NCBI GenBank assembly: GCA_041675865.1
Contig: JBAYTA010000046.1
Location: 1-13,835 of the forward strand
Reading direction: 5' to 3'
Source: DUVT01 sp041675865
GTDB taxonomy: Bacteria; Bacillota_I; Bacilli_A; ML615J-28; CAG-698
Length of the DNA: 13,835 bases
The notes beneath the pieces were generated by a model. The model was not told where the DNA came from. It saw only the letters and a list, made by a program, of their open reading frames with translations, and made no database searches. The translations under genes were made by a program, and so were the position numbers. Positions 1 through 7,535 of the stretch are shown one piece after another; positions within the stretch are counted from its first letter, which is position 1, and every line of letters starts with the position of its first letter.

Positions 1-1260
1 ACCAATACCATCATTATCTTCATCTAATGGTTTTTTTAATTCTTTAGCAAATTCAGTCTTACTTGAAACATTTGTAACGGTAAAACCTCTATTTGCAAAT
101 TCAGTAGTTGCTTGAGTCATAAGGTCAAGTCTATCTACGATAAAGAAGAATCGGGTATTAACGTTCTTCTTAGCGAAGTAATCAGAAATAACCTTAATTG
201 AGTATGCTGAAAGAGCAGTTTTACCAGAACCTTGAGTATGCCAAATAATCCCGTTCTTATCTTTTTCACTTAATCGTTTGATGATGGCCCTAGTTGCAAA
301 GAACTGAGGATATCTCATGATATGTTTTTGTTTGATTGGAATTTCTTCTTCTGTGTTGGTTGTAACATTACGAACCTTTTTGATTTCAGTTAAAAACATA
401 ATGCCATAACGGAGCATGTACAAAAATCTCTCTTTATCAAATAGAGATGTTATAAATCTGTTACATGGAGTTAGGTCAGAAAGATTAGTATTAAATTCTG
501 GTGTCTCAGTTTCATCTGGATTATATCCACCATCTCTAACGACATATTTGATCATTGTTTCATCGATTTCTTTTAGTTTATATTTGGAATGATACTCTTT
601 GATATCTTCTCTAAAGAATGAGAATGTTGTGCTTTGTCCATTAGGAGTTGTATAGAATGAACCTGCTTTAACTTCATCAGCAATGTCATCATCAGCATCT
701 TCATATTCCATGTTATTTGAGAAAGAGATAATTTGAATTAAATTAAAGTACTTTTTATAGTCATCATTCTTTAATCTCTTATTGATCATTCGTTCAAACT
801 CAACTTGAATTCCACCACTGTTATCAGGGTGCTTAACTTCCAAGAATGCTAAAGGCATACCGTTGATTAGAATACTAATGTCAGGTCTAAATGAACCTTC
901 TTCTGTTCCTTCTTTAATACTAAAAGGTAATTCATTAACAACAGCAAAGTCATTGTTTTTAAAGTCATCTAAATCGAGTATTCGAATTGGATATTCAGAT
1001 GAAATTAGTCTCTTATAAAACTCTTTTCCTAAATCGTTATTTTTAATTAATGTGTTAATTTCAGCTAAAAGCGAGAACAATTCGTCATTTGATATTGATC
1101 TTTTATTTATTCTTTCTATTGCGATTTTAAATCTATCTATAAAAATTTTAGTTTCAAAGTCAACCCTAGCACCTTTTAATGTTTGATATTCATATCCTAA
1201 TCTTAAAAATTGAATGGTTGCTGGAAATTTTACTCTTGTATCTTCATTAAAATGTAGCAT
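1..1260 (-). CDS. hsdR: Type I restriction endonuclease subunit R, 5' part (cut by window edge)
   Basis: The first 420 codons of the motor/nuclease subunit of a type I restriction-modification complex, which cleaves DNA lacking the host methylation pattern after ATP-driven translocation. I translated it by hand because it runs off the left edge. The N-terminal nuclease domain shows the PD-(D/E)xK core: a G-S-F-R-P-D stretch (Asp about 127) followed by L-E-V-K (Glu about 141, Lys about 143). The helicase domain begins with the Walker A motif HTQGSGKT (about 341-348) and a V-D-R-x-D-L motif Ia (about 375-380). The DEAD-box and later motifs, hsdM and hsdS lie beyond the window or elsewhere. The ATG overlaps the stop of the upstream XRE gene by one base (TAATG), with AAGGA just before it, so the two are translationally coupled. 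It seems to use C-ending codons (ATC, TTC, AAC) more than the envelope operon, which hints at transfer. Confidence 0.96.
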   Translation of the reverse strand, partial: MLHFNEDTRVKFPATIQFLRLGYEYQTLKGARVDFETKIFIDRFKIAIERINKRSISNDELFSLLAEINTLIKNNDLGKEFYKRLISSEYPIRILDLDDFKNNDFAVVNELPFSIKEGTEEGSFRPDISILINGMPLAFLEVKHPDNSGGIQVEFERMINKRLKNDDYKKYFNLIQIISFSNNMEYEDADDDIADEVKAGSFYTTPNGQSTTFSFFREDIKEYHSKYKLKEIDETMIKYVVRDGGYNPDETETPEFNTNLSDLTPCNRFITSLFDKERFLYMLRYGIMFLTEIKKVRNVTTNTEEEIPIKQKHIMRYPQFFATRAIIKRLSEKDKNGIIWHTQGSGKTALSAYSIKVISDYFAKKNVNTRFFFIVDRLDLMTQATTEFANRGFTVTNVSSKTEFAKELKKPLDEDNDGIG

Positions 1261-1457
1261 TATTCCTTATCCTCCAAATCAATATTATTTGCTTTACATA
1301 GTTCCACAATTTTTCTTTTGATCTTAGTTGTGGGTTCATGTTTTCCTGTTTCCCATCTATTAATTGATGCAAAGGAAACGCCTAAAAGAGCTGCTAACTC
1401 TTCTTGAGTGATAATCAGCTTTTCTCTTATCTCTTTTACTAATTTCTTATAGTTCAT
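1260..1457 (-). CDS. Small XRE-family HTH regulator preceding hsdR
   Basis: A 65-residue DNA-binding protein that is almost entirely one Cro/C1-type helix-turn-helix domain. The I-T-Q-E-E-L-A stretch (about residues 16-22) and S-I-N-R-W-E-T-G-K (about 31-39) are the classic second and recognition helices. A short acidic tail follows. I chose the ATG at 1457 over an in-frame ATG at 1523. It has AAAGGTGA at the right distance, and the promoter -10 and -35 boxes lie inside the longer version. The gene overlaps hsdR by one base, so it is the first gene of the restriction operon. By analogy with controller proteins of restriction systems it probably regulates its own operon. That role is inferred; the domain is seen directly. 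Confidence 0.88.
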   Translation of the reverse strand: MNYKKLVKEIREKLIITQEELAALLGVSFASINRWETGKHEPTTKIKRKIVELCKANNIDLEDKE

Positions 1458-1462
1458 AATAT

Positions 1463-1470
1463 TCACCTTT
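1463..1470 (-). promoter_or_regulatory. Ribosome binding site that sets the XRE start
   Basis: AAAGGTGA on the minus strand, five bases before the ATG at 1457. It decides for the short 65-residue form over the longer in-frame start at 1523, which has no such site. Confidence 0.7.
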
Positions 1471-1493
1471 TTGCTTGTAACCGTCTTGTAATT

Positions 1494-1522
1494 AGTATAG
1501 CACTTTTTTATCAAATCGTCCA
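1494..1522 (-). promoter_or_regulatory. Promoter of the XRE-hsdR operon
   Basis: Minus-strand -10 box TATACT (1494-1499) and -35 box TGGACG (1517-1522, four of six consensus bases), with a 17-bp spacer. The -35 box lies inside AATCGTCCATAA (1514-1525), a degenerate copy (10 of 12 bases) of the upstream direct repeat, so a protein that binds the repeat could block polymerase here. Confidence 0.6.
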
Positions 1523-1565
1523 TAATTTATTAAATAAACTGTCGATTTAAATCATATTTTTCTCA

Positions 1566-1638
1566 AATCGTTCAAAAGTTGAGTAATCGTTCAAAACTAG
1601 CCCTAATCGTTCAAAAGTAAGGTAATCGTTCAAAAGTT
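1566..1638. repeat. Four direct repeats AATCGTTCAAAAGT, 19-20 bp period
   Basis: Copies lie at 1566-1580, 1585-1598, 1605-1618 and 1624-1638. Each contains AATCGTTCAAAA followed by GT (CT in the second copy). The starts are 19, 20 and 19 bp apart, close to two helical turns, so all copies face the same side of the DNA. The array sits 45-115 bp upstream of the XRE-hsdR promoter, and a fifth, imperfect copy covers the promoter -35 box. The layout suggests iterons or a cooperative operator. The 5-6 bp between copies is not conserved, so this is not a CRISPR array. Confidence 0.85.
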
Positions 1639-1654
1639 GTTTATGAATAGAAAA

Positions 1655-1697
1655 AGAGACCTATAAATAGTCTATTTTAAGGCTACTACAGGTCTCT
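1655..1697. repeat. Inverted repeat AGAGACCT / AGGTCTCT
   Basis: Perfect 8-bp arms (1655-1662 and 1690-1697) around a 27-base loop. No gene covers it. It could be a weak stem-loop, part of an att-like or element-end sequence, or a remnant. The related string AGGTCT recurs at 1757-1762. Confidence 0.5.
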
Positions 1698-1714
1698 ATA
1701 TTGCTTTATAAAAC

Positions 1715-1745
1715 TGGCGGATAGGAGGTTTTTCCCTTTCTGCCA
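1715..1745. repeat. Strong stem-loop in the tRNA-restriction gap
   Basis: TGGCGGATAGG (1715-1725) pairs with CCTTTCTGCCA (1735-1745) in ten of eleven positions, including one G-U, around a 9-base loop. It lies next to the inverted repeat at 1655-1697 and has no U-tract right after it on either strand, so it does not look like a simple terminator. With its neighbour it accounts for most of the gene-free stretch between the XRE gene and the tRNA. Function unknown. Confidence 0.55.
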
Positions 1746-1750
1746 CCAAA

Positions 1751-1779
1751 TAAAAAAGGTCTGATATTGTATCAAACCT
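1751..1779 (-). terminator. Terminator of the tRNA-Arg transcript
   Basis: On the minus strand AGGT (from 1779) and TATC-type arms pair as AGGTnnGATA/TATCnnACCT (1757-1779) with a 3-base loop and an internal 2-base mismatch. A run of six U follows (1757-1752). It lies 13 bases past the tRNA 3' end. Confidence 0.65.
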
Positions 1780-1791
1780 ATGCATTCAATA

Positions 1792-1868
1792 TGGCGCCCC
1801 GGAAGGGATTCGAACCCCCGACCGACGGTTTAGGAAACCGGTGCTCTATCCTGCTGAGCTACCGGGGC
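1792..1868 (-). tRNA. tRNA-Arg, anticodon CCU
   Basis: A 77-nt cloverleaf on the minus strand. The acceptor stem is GCCCCGG/CCGGGGC and the D-arm is GCTC...GAGC. The anticodon loop TTCCTAA has CCT at positions 34-36, reading AGG. The variable loop is CGGTC and the T-loop is TTCGAAT. The discriminator is G and the CCA end is encoded. The top pair of the anticodon stem (27-43) is a C-U mismatch and the T-stem has two G-U pairs. It has its own promoter and terminator. Its 3' end points to the restriction island, the usual orientation for a tRNA used as an integration site, although no duplicated tRNA end is visible in the window. Confidence 0.97.
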
Positions 1869-1880
1869 ATATGCTTATAT

Positions 1881-1909
1881 ATTATATCACTTAGTTGAAC
1901 TACTTTCAA
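1881..1909 (-). promoter_or_regulatory. Promoter of tRNA-Arg
   Basis: Minus-strand TTGAAA (1904-1909), a 17-bp spacer and a perfect TATAAT (1881-1886). It lies 13 bases before the mature tRNA 5' end, as expected for a strong stable-RNA promoter. Confidence 0.88.
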
Positions 1910-1914
1910 TACAA

Positions 1915-1948
1915 AAAAATGCAAGATGATTTTATTTCTTGCATTTTT
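1915..1948 (-). terminator. Terminator at the end of the envelope operon
   Basis: AAAAATGCAAG (1915-1925) pairs with CTTGCATTTTT (1938-1948) around a 12-base loop, with an A/T tract on both sides. It ends the minus-strand operon. The stem takes in the stop codon of the ligase-like gene. Its symmetry would let it work in both directions. Confidence 0.85.
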
Positions 1949-3269
1949 AATTTATTTTTAAATCTTCTAAATTTTCATGATACTCTTCTAAAAATGGCAT
2001 TGTGCAAGCTAAGAATATCATAATAATTGGATTATAGAATGAGTTATCAACTAAACCATGAATTAATATATATAAGAAACTAATTAAATATAAGATATTG
2101 AAGTAGTTCTTCTTTAAACTTGTTTTTATAACACTATAGATAAAGAACCCTAAACTAATTATACCAAGAATTCCAGTTGTTGCTATAGCTTGTACAATAT
2201 AGTTATGATATGTTCCTAAACTATAATCTTTTAAGTAATAAGCACCACTATAACTTCCTGCACCAAATATTGGGTATTCTTTGAATAAATCAAATCCCAT
2301 AATATAAAGTTCTTTTCTGCCATTATCTTCAAAAAATGTAATTTCTTCAAAATATTCCTTAAGCATTTCTAATAACCCTAATTTAGTACCAACTGCATAG
2401 GAAACTATAATACAAATTAATGTGGTTGCGAAAGTATCAATTAATAATCTTTTCTTGTCTTTTGCTATTAAGGCCATTGTAATAACAGTTGGTATAATTA
2501 ATATTCCAAGTGCTAAATAAGCTCCTCTTGATAGCATAAATAACATCATAAAGAAATTAAAACCAGTTATAAGTAATACATAATAATTTTTTTGGTCCCT
2601 AAAGTAATTATATAAACCTATTGGTATTAATACTAAATAAAACATTGCTATAGTATTACTTACTGCCCAGAATAAATCATTATCGCCTTTATTAGGTAAA
2701 CCATCTAGCATAATATAACTGATTGCAAGTTCAATAGTAATTGCAGTTGCAGTAATTAATGCTACACTTGAGATATACTTCTTGCCTTCATTATCATGAG
2801 TATTAAGTAAATAAACATAAATAATCACAAACGCTAGTAATTGTAATATTCCTAAAGTTGCAATATATGTTAAATCTTCTCCTTCCACATTAATAAAGGA
2901 TAAAATATTAACTACTAAAACACTTAAGAATCCAAAAAATATTAAACTAAACTTAAATCTTGTTTTCCTTCTTATAATATCAATAACAAATAAAACTATT
3001 GCAATAATTCCTAGAGGAATAAATATCTTTGCATAAACCTCATGCATTGCAAGACTTGATTCGTCTTCTACTCTATAAGTTATAATTGCACTTAATATTA
3101 AGGATGCAATTACACTCCTGTTAGCTTTTGTAAGAATGATAATAATACAAAATACTAAATAGATTATATATGCAGTTGCTGGTTCTTTAAGATACCAAAA
3201 AATAATTGCAAGTAAGTTCACTAATATAATGAAATATATGCTATTTATAAACTGTACTATTTTTTTCAT
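1947..3269 (-). CDS. O-antigen ligase/polymerase (Wzy/WaaL-like) membrane protein
   Basis: A 440-residue polytopic membrane protein with roughly ten to twelve hydrophobic segments and very few soluble stretches. Near the C-terminus, N-G-R-K-E-L-Y-I-M-G-F-D-L-F, then Y-P-I-F-G-A-G, then Y-H-N-Y-I-V-Q carry the pattern of the O-antigen ligase family: an Arg in the large outer loop, G-x-G and His-Asn. These enzymes polymerise or ligate lipid-linked glycans on the outer face of the membrane. I start it at the ATG at 3269, which has GAGGAAG six bases upstream (core GAGG), rather than at 3326, which has no such site. It overlaps the YfhO-like gene by 29 bases and is last in the operon. The substrate cannot be read from the sequence: teichoic-acid-like glycan, exopolysaccharide, or protein glycosylation. 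Confidence 0.82.
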   Translation of the reverse strand: MKKIVQFINSIYFIILVNLLAIIFWYLKEPATAYIIYLVFCIIIILTKANRSVIASLILSAIITYRVEDESSLAMHEVYAKIFIPLGIIAIVLFVIDIIRRKTRFKFSLIFFGFLSVLVVNILSFINVEGEDLTYIATLGILQLLAFVIIYVYLLNTHDNEGKKYISSVALITATAITIELAISYIMLDGLPNKGDNDLFWAVSNTIAMFYLVLIPIGLYNYFRDQKNYYVLLITGFNFFMMLFMLSRGAYLALGILIIPTVITMALIAKDKKRLLIDTFATTLICIIVSYAVGTKLGLLEMLKEYFEEITFFEDNGRKELYIMGFDLFKEYPIFGAGSYSGAYYLKDYSLGTYHNYIVQAIATTGILGIISLGFFIYSVIKTSLKKNYFNILYLISFLYILIHGLVDNSFYNPIIMIFLACTMPFLEEYHENLEDLKIN

Positions 3270-6090
3270 TCTCTTCCTCGTTTTTATTAGTTTGGTAATT
3301 TCTAGTCGTTTTATGCACAAGTTCAAACCTTATAATAAGAATTAAAATTATTAAGGAAAGAGCACTTACATATAAACCTATTTCTAAACCAGGTGTAAAA
3401 TATTTAATTTCTAGTTCCTTATTTCCCTTTTGTACAAAAACAGCCATATACCCTGTATTAGCATTTAATACTTCTACTTCTTTGTTATCAATAAATACCT
3501 TAAATCCTTTTGAATAAGGTATTGATAGAAACATATAACCATCAATTGCTGTATTAATTTTTCCTTTAAGGCTATTTGCAGTTATCTCTAACTCTGTTAG
3601 AGAATTTTGATTCAAGGAATTTATTTCAGATTCTAGTTCAGTTAAATCAACAACATAATAACCAATTTCATTATATTCATAAACTCCTGGATCTAACTTT
3701 ATAGTAACTTCTAATTCATCTTCATTTTCATAATATCCTAAATTAACTAAATGGTTTTCGTTTTCTATATACATATTAGATGCATAACCATAGTTTCTAA
3801 CTTCTCTAGTGTAAGCATGAGTTGAATAAATTGTATTAAAGGATTTTCTTTCTTTAATACTCTTTAGTCCTTTTATCTCTACATATACTTCACTCGTTTG
3901 TACATTCAAAATCTTAAACGATAAATAACCATCTTCTAAAACTTCTATCTCTTTGTTAGTTATTAAAATATTATTTGAGTTTATTGTATCAACTAGAGAT
4001 TTCTTTTCTTTAAATGAACCGCTAAACTTATTAAAATCTGCTGAATCAATATCTAAAACAATTGTTTTTGTAAGTAATTTTTCCTTTTCAACATTGCTTA
4101 AATATTTAATATCTTTTTTAGTTAAATAAGAATCATAAATAACACCAAAGTTTAAATATAGATTATTAATATAAATATTTGCCTTTTCATAAACAAATTC
4201 ATTATTACTATCTTTTAAGATGTTTCCACCTTTATCATAAATATTCTTAACTTCATCATATTTATGAACATTTATTGCTTTATAAAAACTAAATCCAGCT
4301 GGAGGAAGTGTGTTTTCTGATTCTCTAATGATCACATACTTCACATGATTTAAAGCTAACAATCTTGTTCTACCATTTAGACCATTATAACCAACACTAT
4401 TATTACTGTTTACAATATTATAATCTTCAATAAATTCTAAAACTTTTCCATTAGTTATAGAATTGTAACTTGAAGTTGAAGGATAGCCATAATATATACC
4501 ATCATTACTAAAATCACTTAAACCAGCAACAAACCTTTCTTGTTCAACCCTGTAAAAGTCTGTATCATTAATTACATCAGCATATAAATCACTATCTGAA
4601 TAATAGGTAGTTAGTGCATCTTTAGGGGATAGGATAAAGCAATATATCCCAGATACTATTAAGATTACAAATAAGCTATTATATACTATATATTTATATA
4701 ATCTCTTACTATTTAGAATTTTCTTTAAAAAGTTAAATCCTATTTGTTTTTTATATACTAAATAACTAATTAAAATTGCTAATACAAATAGGAGAATTCC
4801 TAGACTTGTTAGAAAGGTTTCATTTAAGAATACTTTAGATATCCCATAAGATAATAAACTATAAATACCAAAAATAAATAATATAGAAACAACTCTTGCA
4901 GTCTTTTTAATACTTACTTCATCTGTTTCTACATTAGTATCAAGATACTTCCCAACTATTATACTACTAGGAAGGGCTAGTAAAAATAGCCAGCGATTTA
5001 CTACATAACTACCAATACTTAATGCATAACTAAATAATGCAGAAAAAGATAGAATTAATAACACAACAAAAAATATTGAATAACTAGATTTTTTCTTTTC
5101 CTTAAATATAAAATAAGCACAAATAATAAACACAAAGAAATTTCCAATACCCGCAGTATAATGATCTCCTGCAGCAGGTAGAAAATTAGAAAATATAATT
5201 ACAGCATAATCAATTGCTTGATATAATTCAAAACCTTTAGACCCAACTCTAGCTCCTGCTAATGTAGCATAAACTTGAGTAAAGAATACAAATCCTCCTA
5301 ACATTACTCCTAAAAAGTAATAAAGATTTATTTTTATATATTTTATAATGAGAGTCTTTTTATAGTTTCTAAAGAAATCAATTACTTCAAATAATACAAA
5401 ACCAAAAGTTAGATAAATGAAAATATAAAACTGACTTATGATTGCTAAAAAGACAGCAAAGATAAAACAAACAGGACTCTCATTTTTCTTTATCTTTTCA
5501 TAACCAAAGAAAATTAAAGCTAAATACATTGGTCCATTTATAAACATAGGGTGCCTAAATGCACTAAATAATACTGCTGTATTAAATACATAAATAATTG
5601 CAACTATTAAAAGTGACTTATCTTTTTTAATTCCTAACTTCTTTGCAAGCATAACTACGAATATACCAGTTAAGAAAAGTCTTAGCATTATCAACAAATA
5701 ATAACTAAATTCTATATACCTAAGAGGTATAATATACGCTACAATCAATATAGGGTCAAAGAGTGAATAATATGTGTAGTGGTTAATAAAATCGCTTCCA
5801 AGGCCAATATCATACCTAAAAAGGGATATTCCACCACTAAATAAGTTTTCTTTTATATGCGAAATAAAATCATTCATAAAAAGCAAATGCTGCTTAAGTC
5901 CATCAAATCCTGCATCTCTAGAAACAAACAGACCACTAAATAAAAATGATCCGTTTTTTATTTCAATTGGAAGTAATCCAATTAGCATTATAAAGATGAA
6001 AACAATTGTATATTTTAGATATAAATTTAAGTTATTAAATTTTTCTTTAAACAGAAGATTCCTCTGTTTTAGCTGCTTGTTTGCTTCCAT
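3241..6090 (-). CDS. yfhO: YfhO-family membrane glycosyltransferase
   Basis: A 949-residue protein with about a dozen membrane segments in the first 490 residues, a large extracytoplasmic domain (about 490-900) and one last membrane helix (about 904-922) before a charged tail. The first outer loop has D-A-G-F-D-G-L-K-Q-H (about 59-68) and G-L-G-S-D-F (96-101), then Y-Y-S-L-F-D-P (107-113). The end of the outer domain has I-P-Y-S-K-G-F-K-V-F-I-D, then N-A-N-T-G-Y-M-A-V. These are YfhO-family hallmarks. In Bacillus and Listeria, YfhO proteins transfer sugars from undecaprenyl phosphate to lipoteichoic acid. The ATG at 6090 has AAGGAA seven bases upstream and overlaps the flippase gene by 44 bases, so translation is coupled. 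Its neighbours are the two known partners. The acceptor polymer here is inferred. Confidence 0.9.
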   Translation of the reverse strand: MEANKQLKQRNLLFKEKFNNLNLYLKYTIVFIFIMLIGLLPIEIKNGSFLFSGLFVSRDAGFDGLKQHLLFMNDFISHIKENLFSGGISLFRYDIGLGSDFINHYTYYSLFDPILIVAYIIPLRYIEFSYYLLIMLRLFLTGIFVVMLAKKLGIKKDKSLLIVAIIYVFNTAVLFSAFRHPMFINGPMYLALIFFGYEKIKKNESPVCFIFAVFLAIISQFYIFIYLTFGFVLFEVIDFFRNYKKTLIIKYIKINLYYFLGVMLGGFVFFTQVYATLAGARVGSKGFELYQAIDYAVIIFSNFLPAAGDHYTAGIGNFFVFIICAYFIFKEKKKSSYSIFFVVLLILSFSALFSYALSIGSYVVNRWLFLLALPSSIIVGKYLDTNVETDEVSIKKTARVVSILFIFGIYSLLSYGISKVFLNETFLTSLGILLFVLAILISYLVYKKQIGFNFLKKILNSKRLYKYIVYNSLFVILIVSGIYCFILSPKDALTTYYSDSDLYADVINDTDFYRVEQERFVAGLSDFSNDGIYYGYPSTSSYNSITNGKVLEFIEDYNIVNSNNSVGYNGLNGRTRLLALNHVKYVIIRESENTLPPAGFSFYKAINVHKYDEVKNIYDKGGNILKDSNNEFVYEKANIYINNLYLNFGVIYDSYLTKKDIKYLSNVEKEKLLTKTIVLDIDSADFNKFSGSFKEKKSLVDTINSNNILITNKEIEVLEDGYLSFKILNVQTSEVYVEIKGLKSIKERKSFNTIYSTHAYTREVRNYGYASNMYIENENHLVNLGYYENEDELEVTIKLDPGVYEYNEIGYYVVDLTELESEINSLNQNSLTELEITANSLKGKINTAIDGYMFLSIPYSKGFKVFIDNKEVEVLNANTGYMAVFVQKGNKELEIKYFTPGLEIGLYVSALSLIILILIIRFELVHKTTRNYQTNKNEEENEKNSTVYK
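3273..3279 (-). promoter_or_regulatory. Ribosome binding site that sets the ligase-like start
   Basis: GAGGAAG on the minus strand lies inside the 3' end of the YfhO-like gene, six bases from core GAGG to the ATG at 3269. It supports the 440-residue form over a 459-residue one. Confidence 0.65.
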
Positions 6091-6508
6091 AATTTGGTTC
6101 CTTAAATATTCTATTAAAAACTAAAAATTGCATTGGTAAAATTATTGCTGTAATAAATATTGGATTGAATTTTATAAATTCAGTTAAATCAAATCTATTG
6201 AAAAGATAAGAAAATCCAAACTCTAAACCATCGTTAAGTGCTAACTTTATAATAAAAACTAACATCGCAAGGAAGAAAGTTTTTTTCTTAATTGCTGTTT
6301 TATACGTATATAAAGAATTAGCAAAATATGAAAATAAACTAGCTACAATAAATGCAATTGTTGTTGCGATAGTTCCACCATGTTCTTCTCTTAAAAGATT
6401 ATAAACGATTAAATGAATAATTGTATTAATAATACCAATAATACAAAATCGGATAAATTTTTCAGAGAATATAATTTGAATTAAATTCTTAACTTTGTCT
6501 TTCATCAT
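6047..6508 (-). CDS. gtcA: GtrA/GtcA-family lipid-linked sugar flippase
   Basis: A 153-residue, four-helix membrane protein of the GtrA family. The N-terminal R-F-C-I-I-G-I-I-N-T-I-I-H is the family signature, and helix 2 ends in S-Y-F-A-N-S-L-Y-T-Y. GtrA/GtcA proteins are thought to flip undecaprenyl-phosphate sugars across the membrane for outer-leaflet transferases. The start is uncertain: ATG at 6508, ATG at 6505, or TTG at 6526. I prefer 6508 because GAGG at 6521-6524 serves it (12-base spacing, somewhat long), and nothing good precedes the TTG. It overlaps the upstream glycosyltransferase gene by 20 bases and the downstream yfhO by 44 bases. The tail after the fourth helix is short and polar. 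Confidence 0.88.
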   Translation of the reverse strand: MMKDKVKNLIQIIFSEKFIRFCIIGIINTIIHLIVYNLLREEHGGTIATTIAFIVASLFSYFANSLYTYKTAIKKKTFFLAMLVFIIKLALNDGLEFGFSYLFNRFDLTEFIKFNPIFITAIILPMQFLVFNRIFKEPNYGSKQAAKTEESSV

Positions 6509-7415
6509 AAATATTACTATCCTCAACTATAAACATTGGTCTATTTAAACTTTGATCTCTTACTTCATAAACTAATTTCACCAATATATAGATGGATAGA
6601 AATACAAATACAAACAAGATTTCAAATAGCATTATTTGATAATTAAAGTTCTTATTTATAATGCTATATACTGTATCAAATACTAAAACTAAAAATGAGA
6701 ATATTATAAGTAGTCTAGGAATTAATAAATGTACATGGCTAAATTGTTTAATCCCCATCCATGCATATTTATATAATTTCTTAAATGACCACTTAGTTTT
6801 ACCAGCTGCTCTTGGTACATAATCAAATTCAATACATTTCTTTTCAAATCCTACATAAGAAAAAATACCTTTTGTGAAACGATTTTGATCTTTGATTGCT
6901 AAAAACGCATCAATTACAGATCTATCCATCAAACAAAAATCTCTAGCACCTTTTGCCATATTTTTATCTTTAGTAAGAAAAGCATATACTTTATAGAAAA
7001 GTTTTGCGAAAAGAGTTTTTAAAAATGGTTCTCCAACTCTTTTTCTATGTTTTGCATATATATGTTTATATCCTAATTCATAATATTTTAGCATTTCTAA
7101 TATTAGTGAAGGAGGATCTTGAAGATCAGCATCAATTAATATAGCAGCATCGCTATTTAATCTTTTAGCTCCTTCAAGCCCAGCTAACATTGCAGCTTCT
7201 TTCCCGAAGTTCTTGGAAAACGATATATACTTAACCCTACTATCTATATTGTTTAATTCTTTGATAACTTGATATGTATTATCTTTAGATCCATCATCAA
7301 CAAATAAGATATTAAAATCATAATCTTCAATTAAATATTTTTTTACCTCGTTATAAAAGATTTTTAAAACTTCTTCTTCATTATAACTTGGAACAATAAT
7401 TGTTATTTTCTTCAT
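6489..7415 (-). CDS. csbB: CsbB/DPM1-like family 2 glycosyltransferase
   Basis: A 308-residue GT-A enzyme. The N-terminal I-I-V-P-S-Y-N-E-E-E (6-15) and V-D-D-G-S-K-D (39-45) bind the nucleotide sugar. D-A-D-L-Q-D-P-P (95-102) is the metal-binding DxD region typical of the dolichyl/undecaprenyl-phosphate sugar synthases. R-x-A-G-K-T-K-W-S (about 202-210) is the matching C-terminal signature. Two membrane helices follow (about 230-255 and 258-283), as in CsbB and GtrB. The expected reaction loads one sugar from a nucleotide sugar onto undecaprenyl phosphate at the inner leaflet. Which sugar cannot be told. The ATG at 7415 has AGGAAG close upstream. It is the first gene of the operon, with its own promoter. 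Confidence 0.92.
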   Translation of the reverse strand: MKKITIIVPSYNEEEVLKIFYNEVKKYLIEDYDFNILFVDDGSKDNTYQVIKELNNIDSRVKYISFSKNFGKEAAMLAGLEGAKRLNSDAAILIDADLQDPPSLILEMLKYYELGYKHIYAKHRKRVGEPFLKTLFAKLFYKVYAFLTKDKNMAKGARDFCLMDRSVIDAFLAIKDQNRFTKGIFSYVGFEKKCIEFDYVPRAAGKTKWSFKKLYKYAWMGIKQFSHVHLLIPRLLIIFSFLVLVFDTVYSIINKNFNYQIMLFEILFVFVFLSIYILVKLVYEVRDQSLNRPMFIVEDSNIYDERQS

Positions 7416-7439
7416 CTCTTCCTACCTACTCTTTTGATA

Positions 7440-7468
7440 ATTTTATCATAACAGCACTTATAATGCAA
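7440..7468 (-). promoter_or_regulatory. Promoter of the envelope glycosylation operon
   Basis: Minus-strand -35 TTGCAT (7463-7468) and -10 TAAAAT (7440-7445) with a 17-bp spacer, 25 bases before the first start codon. The -10 box lies in the short palindrome TGATAA-n2-TTATCA (7435-7448), a possible operator but low in complexity. Confidence 0.65.
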
Positions 7469-7490
7469 TTAATCTTTACTTAAAAAAACA

Positions 7491-7520
7491 TTAACACTTT
7501 TTATACATCTGTAATATTAT
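7491..7520 (+). promoter_or_regulatory. Promoter P1 of the 22-codon small gene
   Basis: TTAACA (7491-7496), an 18-bp spacer and TATTAT (7515-7520), followed by ATAGTAG. The same arrangement recurs exactly 138 bp downstream. The likely transcription start (about 7526-7528) falls at the ribosome site, so the leader is very short or another -10 register is used. Confidence 0.55.
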
Positions 7521-7535
7521 ATAGTAGGGAAGAAA

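Noticed and set aside
1566..1638. CRISPR array
   Set aside because: The 14-base repeats are only 5-6 bases apart and no cas gene is nearby. Spacers are far too short.
1715..1745. Remnant of a tRNA-Ser 3' end (TGGCGGA looks like a reversed CCA end)
   Set aside because: No T-loop (TTCGAA) follows at the right place. The sequence instead folds as a simple hairpin.
3270..3326. Longer start for the ligase-like protein
   Set aside because: No ribosome site before 3326, and the extra residues are polar and lie inside the YfhO-like gene. GAGGAAG supports 3269.
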